DNA from: Bacteroidales bacterium
Lineage (GTDB): Bacteria > Bacteroidota > Bacteroidia > Bacteroidales > BM520
Direction of reading: 5' to 3'
DNA: 19,356 nucleotides
NCBI GenBank assembly: GCA_023230285.1
Contig: JALNXP010000018.1
Location: 1-19,356 of the forward strand
Part shown: positions 17,384 to 19,356 of the stretch, piece by piece
Position numbering within the stretch: the first letter of the stretch is position 1
Layout of the letters: each line of letters opens with the position of its first letter
Position numbers and translations under genes: made by a program
Notes under the pieces: generated by a model
The model's database searches: none
Told to the model about the DNA's origin: nothing
The model's input: the letters and a program-made list of their open reading frames with translations, nothing else

Positions 17384-18955
17384 ATGAGACATTACGACAT
17401 TTTTATCAGCTACCGCCGTGATGGTGGACACGAAACGGCTCAAATGATTGCCGAACATTTGAAAAATAAGGGATACAAAGTCTTTTTAGATGTTGAAAAC
17501 CTTCGAGAAGGTCCGTTTAATACCCAATTGTTGGAAGTTATCAAACAATGTAAAGACTTTATTCTGGTGATTCCAAAAGACGGTTTAGACCGTTGCAATA
17601 ATGAAGACGACTGGGTTCGCTTAGAGCTGGAATGTGCTATTGAAAACAATAAAAATGTAATACCGGTATTGCTTCGCGGATTTGTTTTTCCTGAGAAATT
17701 GCCGGAATCCATTAAAGAAGTGAAATATTATAATGGCGTTGCTGCCGGCGATAATAATTATACGGATGCCCAACTGCAAAAATTACGCAGCTTCCTGAAA
17801 TCAAAAAACGGATTTAGCTTTGCACTCTATAAAAAATGGATCTATTTAGCGATCATATTTATTGTCGCAATCGGGGGAATTGTCAGTGCTGTCTTATGGC
17901 ATAATTATAAAGAATACGTTATGCTATGTAAGGGCGTTTCTGATAAAATGGCTGCCTGCCTTGTGGAAACACAAGGTACAATCATCTCGTATGAAGATGC
18001 TGCCGATTATTGGTATGACTATACAGACAGATTAGATAAAATAACGAATATTAAAGATACTGCATATCTGTATGGCGAATTGGAAAAGATAATATACTTT
18101 AAGCAACAGCAAGAACATAGATATCAAATAATTTCATTGTCGGAAAATGATAAAAAACAGTTAAGAAAACATCGTATTCAACCGGAAGATATTGAGGTGT
18201 TTTTTGTGCCGGGTGTGTCTGCCTTTTTTGAAAATGTAAATATCAAATATTCCTTTCTTTTAAGCCGCTCCGCCCCGAATTTCTATTATCATAATAAAAA
18301 ATATGCTCGTGAAAGAACAGACGATGATCTGTATTGCCTTCAACTCGAAGCAGATGCGGTTTATTATCATTTTTTATATGTTCTTTCGCAAATGCCTAAA
18401 GAAGTTCAGGAGAATTTTGATAAAATAAAATCAACTCTTACAAAATTTCCTGATGTGCCTACCGATAATAAAAAAGAATATTACGAAGCTTTGTATGTTA
18501 AAGTTACAAATAAATTAGAAGAAAAAGTTCTTAAAGATATAAAAGACTTGGAGGTTAAAAAGTTGGCTTTGCAGGAAGTTGAAGATACTTACAATGCTTT
18601 ACAAGAAATAAAACAGATGCAGGAAATGTTGAATAATGATACTGAAATAAAGCAAAAGACCCAAGAAGTCGCCGTTAGACAAGAGGAAGTAGAGGTTTTA
18701 CAAACTAAACTGCAAGATGAAAAACAGAAATCAGATGCAAAATATGAAATAGCGATGGAGAAGTTTGTCATTGTCGGTGATGACCAGTGGTTAGATTGGG
18801 CAAGAGTAGTAAGAATGTCGTCAATATCACAAAATGCAATGCAATCGAGGGCGGATCTTGCCAAAGAACTGAATATAAGTATCAAAAAAGTTGAAGAAGG
18901 ATATAAATACGACTATAAGAAAATGTTTGAAACAGTAGATCGTAGATTCAAGTAG
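17384..18955 (+). CDS. TIR-transmembrane protein with C-terminal coiled-coil/sensor region
   Basis: This 523-residue protein has three parts. Residues 1-140 are a TIR domain whose motifs follow the spacing of human SARM1: FISYRRDGG (7-15), VFLDVENLREG (33-43), FILVIPKDGLDRC (59-71), DDWVRLELECAI (75-86) and NVIPVLL (91-97). In the helix where the NADase glutamate is expected it reads F45-N-T-Q-L49, with no acidic residue at the usual place. Residues 152-172 are a single transmembrane helix preceded by two lysines, so the TIR domain should be cytoplasmic and the rest outside the membrane. Residues ~180-370 are an unrecognised helical domain, ~376-462 a coiled coil (EVKKLALQEVEDTYNALQEI), and the last 60 residues a small conserved-looking tail. 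The final codons lie inside the 48-bp repeat. It is probably the receptor partner of the tail-anchored TIR protein; that pairing is inferred. Confidence 0.88.
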   Translation: MRHYDIFISYRRDGGHETAQMIAEHLKNKGYKVFLDVENLREGPFNTQLLEVIKQCKDFILVIPKDGLDRCNNEDDWVRLELECAIENNKNVIPVLLRGFVFPEKLPESIKEVKYYNGVAAGDNNYTDAQLQKLRSFLKSKNGFSFALYKKWIYLAIIFIVAIGGIVSAVLWHNYKEYVMLCKGVSDKMAACLVETQGTIISYEDAADYWYDYTDRLDKITNIKDTAYLYGELEKIIYFKQQQEHRYQIISLSENDKKQLRKHRIQPEDIEVFFVPGVSAFFENVNIKYSFLLSRSAPNFYYHNKKYARERTDDDLYCLQLEADAVYYHFLYVLSQMPKEVQENFDKIKSTLTKFPDVPTDNKKEYYEALYVKVTNKLEEKVLKDIKDLEVKKLALQEVEDTYNALQEIKQMQEMLNNDTEIKQKTQEVAVRQEEVEVLQTKLQDEKQKSDAKYEIAMEKFVIVGDDQWLDWARVVRMSSISQNAMQSRADLAKELNISIKKVEEGYKYDYKKMFETVDRRFK

Positions 18956-18988
18956 CAAGTGCGAAAATACAATAAAGAGTTGAGAAAT
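18941..18988 (+). repeat. 48-bp direct repeat, right copy
   Basis: Exact copy of 16093-16140. It covers the last 15 bases of the second TIR gene, including the TAG stop, plus 33 bases of 3' flank. Because coding sequence is part of this copy, it is likely the original and the left copy the derived one. No inverted symmetry or terminator stem is visible in it. From 18989 to about 19130 the DNA is AT-rich and I see no further feature. Confidence 0.85.
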
Positions 18989-19154
18989 ATAGATTTAAAG
19001 GTGTGATTTTTGATATTATGTCAAATTTGCATTAGTTGTATTTGATTTTAAAGTGTTTATAATCAAGATGTTTATTTGCATATATTGTTTTTCTATTTTT
19101 TCTTCTTTTACTTTTTTATGACTAAAAAAGTAACAAAAAAGTCTTCCGCTGCGT

Positions 19155-19267
19155 CTGATTTTGCTAAAAGCTGTCGTTTTCCGCTAAGCCAAAAGAAACT
19201 CGCCTTCGGCTCAAACACCTTTTGGCTTTTAACGCTACAAACTCCATCTTTTTTAACGCAAAATCAG
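19155..19267. repeat. Nested inverted repeats, possible dispersed palindromic element or structured RNA
   Basis: Outer arms CTGATTTTGC (19155-19164) and GCAAAATCAG (19258-19267) pair perfectly. Inside them AAGCCAAAAG (19186-19195) pairs with CTTTTGGCTT (19219-19228), and inside that GCC-TTC-GGC (19202-19210) forms a small stem. The nesting is symmetric about the same centre, which suggests a folded RNA or a MITE-like repeat rather than a gene. An open frame of 83 codons crosses the region, but its Phe-run start and shuffled content look non-coding. Confidence 0.5.
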
Positions 19268-19282
19268 CCAAGGCGGGTCTGC

Positions 19283-19301
19283 ATTGTTGCTTTGCAACAA
19301 T
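19283..19301 (+). terminator. 8-bp hairpin followed by T-run
   Basis: ATTGTTGC and GCAACAAT pair around a TTT loop, and the plus strand continues with TTTT. It may be a terminator for plus-strand transcripts from the TIR cassette, but it lies 330 bases past the last stop and may instead belong to the repeat element beside it. Confidence 0.35.
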
Positions 19302-19339
19302 TTTGGGTTTGCCTTATCAGTTTATAAATTCTCTGACAT

Positions 19340-19354
19340 GACCCCGTAGGGGTC
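19340..19354. repeat. GC-rich palindrome at the right edge
   Basis: GACCCC-GTA-GGGGTC is a perfect 6-bp stem with a 3-base loop, strikingly GC-rich for this AT-rich window. With the nested repeats to its left it could mark the end of a dispersed intergenic element. The window ends two bases later, so its extent cannot be judged. Confidence 0.45.
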
Positions 19355-19356
19355 GC

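Noticed and set aside
16093..18988. CRISPR array or phage attachment sites
   Set aside because: There are only two repeat copies 2.8 kb apart, with genes and not spacers between them, and no integrase or tRNA target is present. A phage att interpretation is not supported beyond the direct repeat itself.
19076..19327. Open frame of 83 codons on the plus strand at the right edge
   Set aside because: It starts with a run of Phe/Tyr from T-rich DNA and then crosses nested inverted repeats. The content is not protein-like, and the hairpins explain the sequence better.

Overview
The window looks like chromosomal DNA of an AT-rich member of the Bacteroidota, probably an uncultured Bacteroidales-like lineage. 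The support is: repeated -7 promoter boxes of the Bacteroidota type (TAnnTTTG) upstream of several genes; almost no Shine-Dalgarno sequences; a Rho with a very long disordered N-terminal insertion; an aminoglycoside-phosphotransferase-like kinase fused to a RapZ C-terminal domain; an ECF sigma factor followed by a FecR-like protein; and carboxypeptidase-regulatory-like domains. No species is claimed.

Left part (1-11296, all on the minus strand): housekeeping genes. In transcription order from the right these are rho, an AmgK-like kinase/RapZ fusion, an AddB-like Fe-S nuclease, tRNA-Val(UAC), valS, a small lipoprotein-like hypothetical gene, a two-helix membrane protein, and a Na+/Ca2+ antiporter cut by the left edge. 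tRNA-Val and the valyl-tRNA synthetase gene are adjacent and separated by a perfect 16-bp terminator-type hairpin. The kinase and nuclease genes overlap by 7 bp.

Middle (11309-15964, minus strand): a tight three-gene operon. It encodes an ECF-type sigma factor, a membrane protein with a FecR-like N-terminus, a C39-like cysteine-peptidase domain, one transmembrane helix and a periplasmic carboxypeptidase-regulatory-like domain, and a secreted TPR protein that starts with the same kind of regulatory domain. This looks like a trans-envelope signalling module with a protease built into the presumed sigma regulator.

Right part (16093-18988, plus strand): a divergent cassette with a 110-aa protein containing a hydrophobic segment, a TIR protein with a C-terminal membrane anchor, and a second TIR protein (SARM1-like spacing) with a transmembrane helix and a large C-terminal sensor/coiled-coil region. 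An exact 48-bp direct repeat flanks the cassette. The right copy contains the last codons of the second TIR gene, so the left copy looks like the relic of an earlier cassette's end. Both TIR proteins should face the cytoplasm from the membrane. This sigma/protease/TPR plus TIR/TIR locus is the best candidate here for an undescribed signalling or defence system. That role is inferred from domains and layout only.

The last ~370 bases (18989-19356) hold no convincing gene, but they contain nested inverted repeats and two further hairpins that look like a dispersed structured intergenic element.
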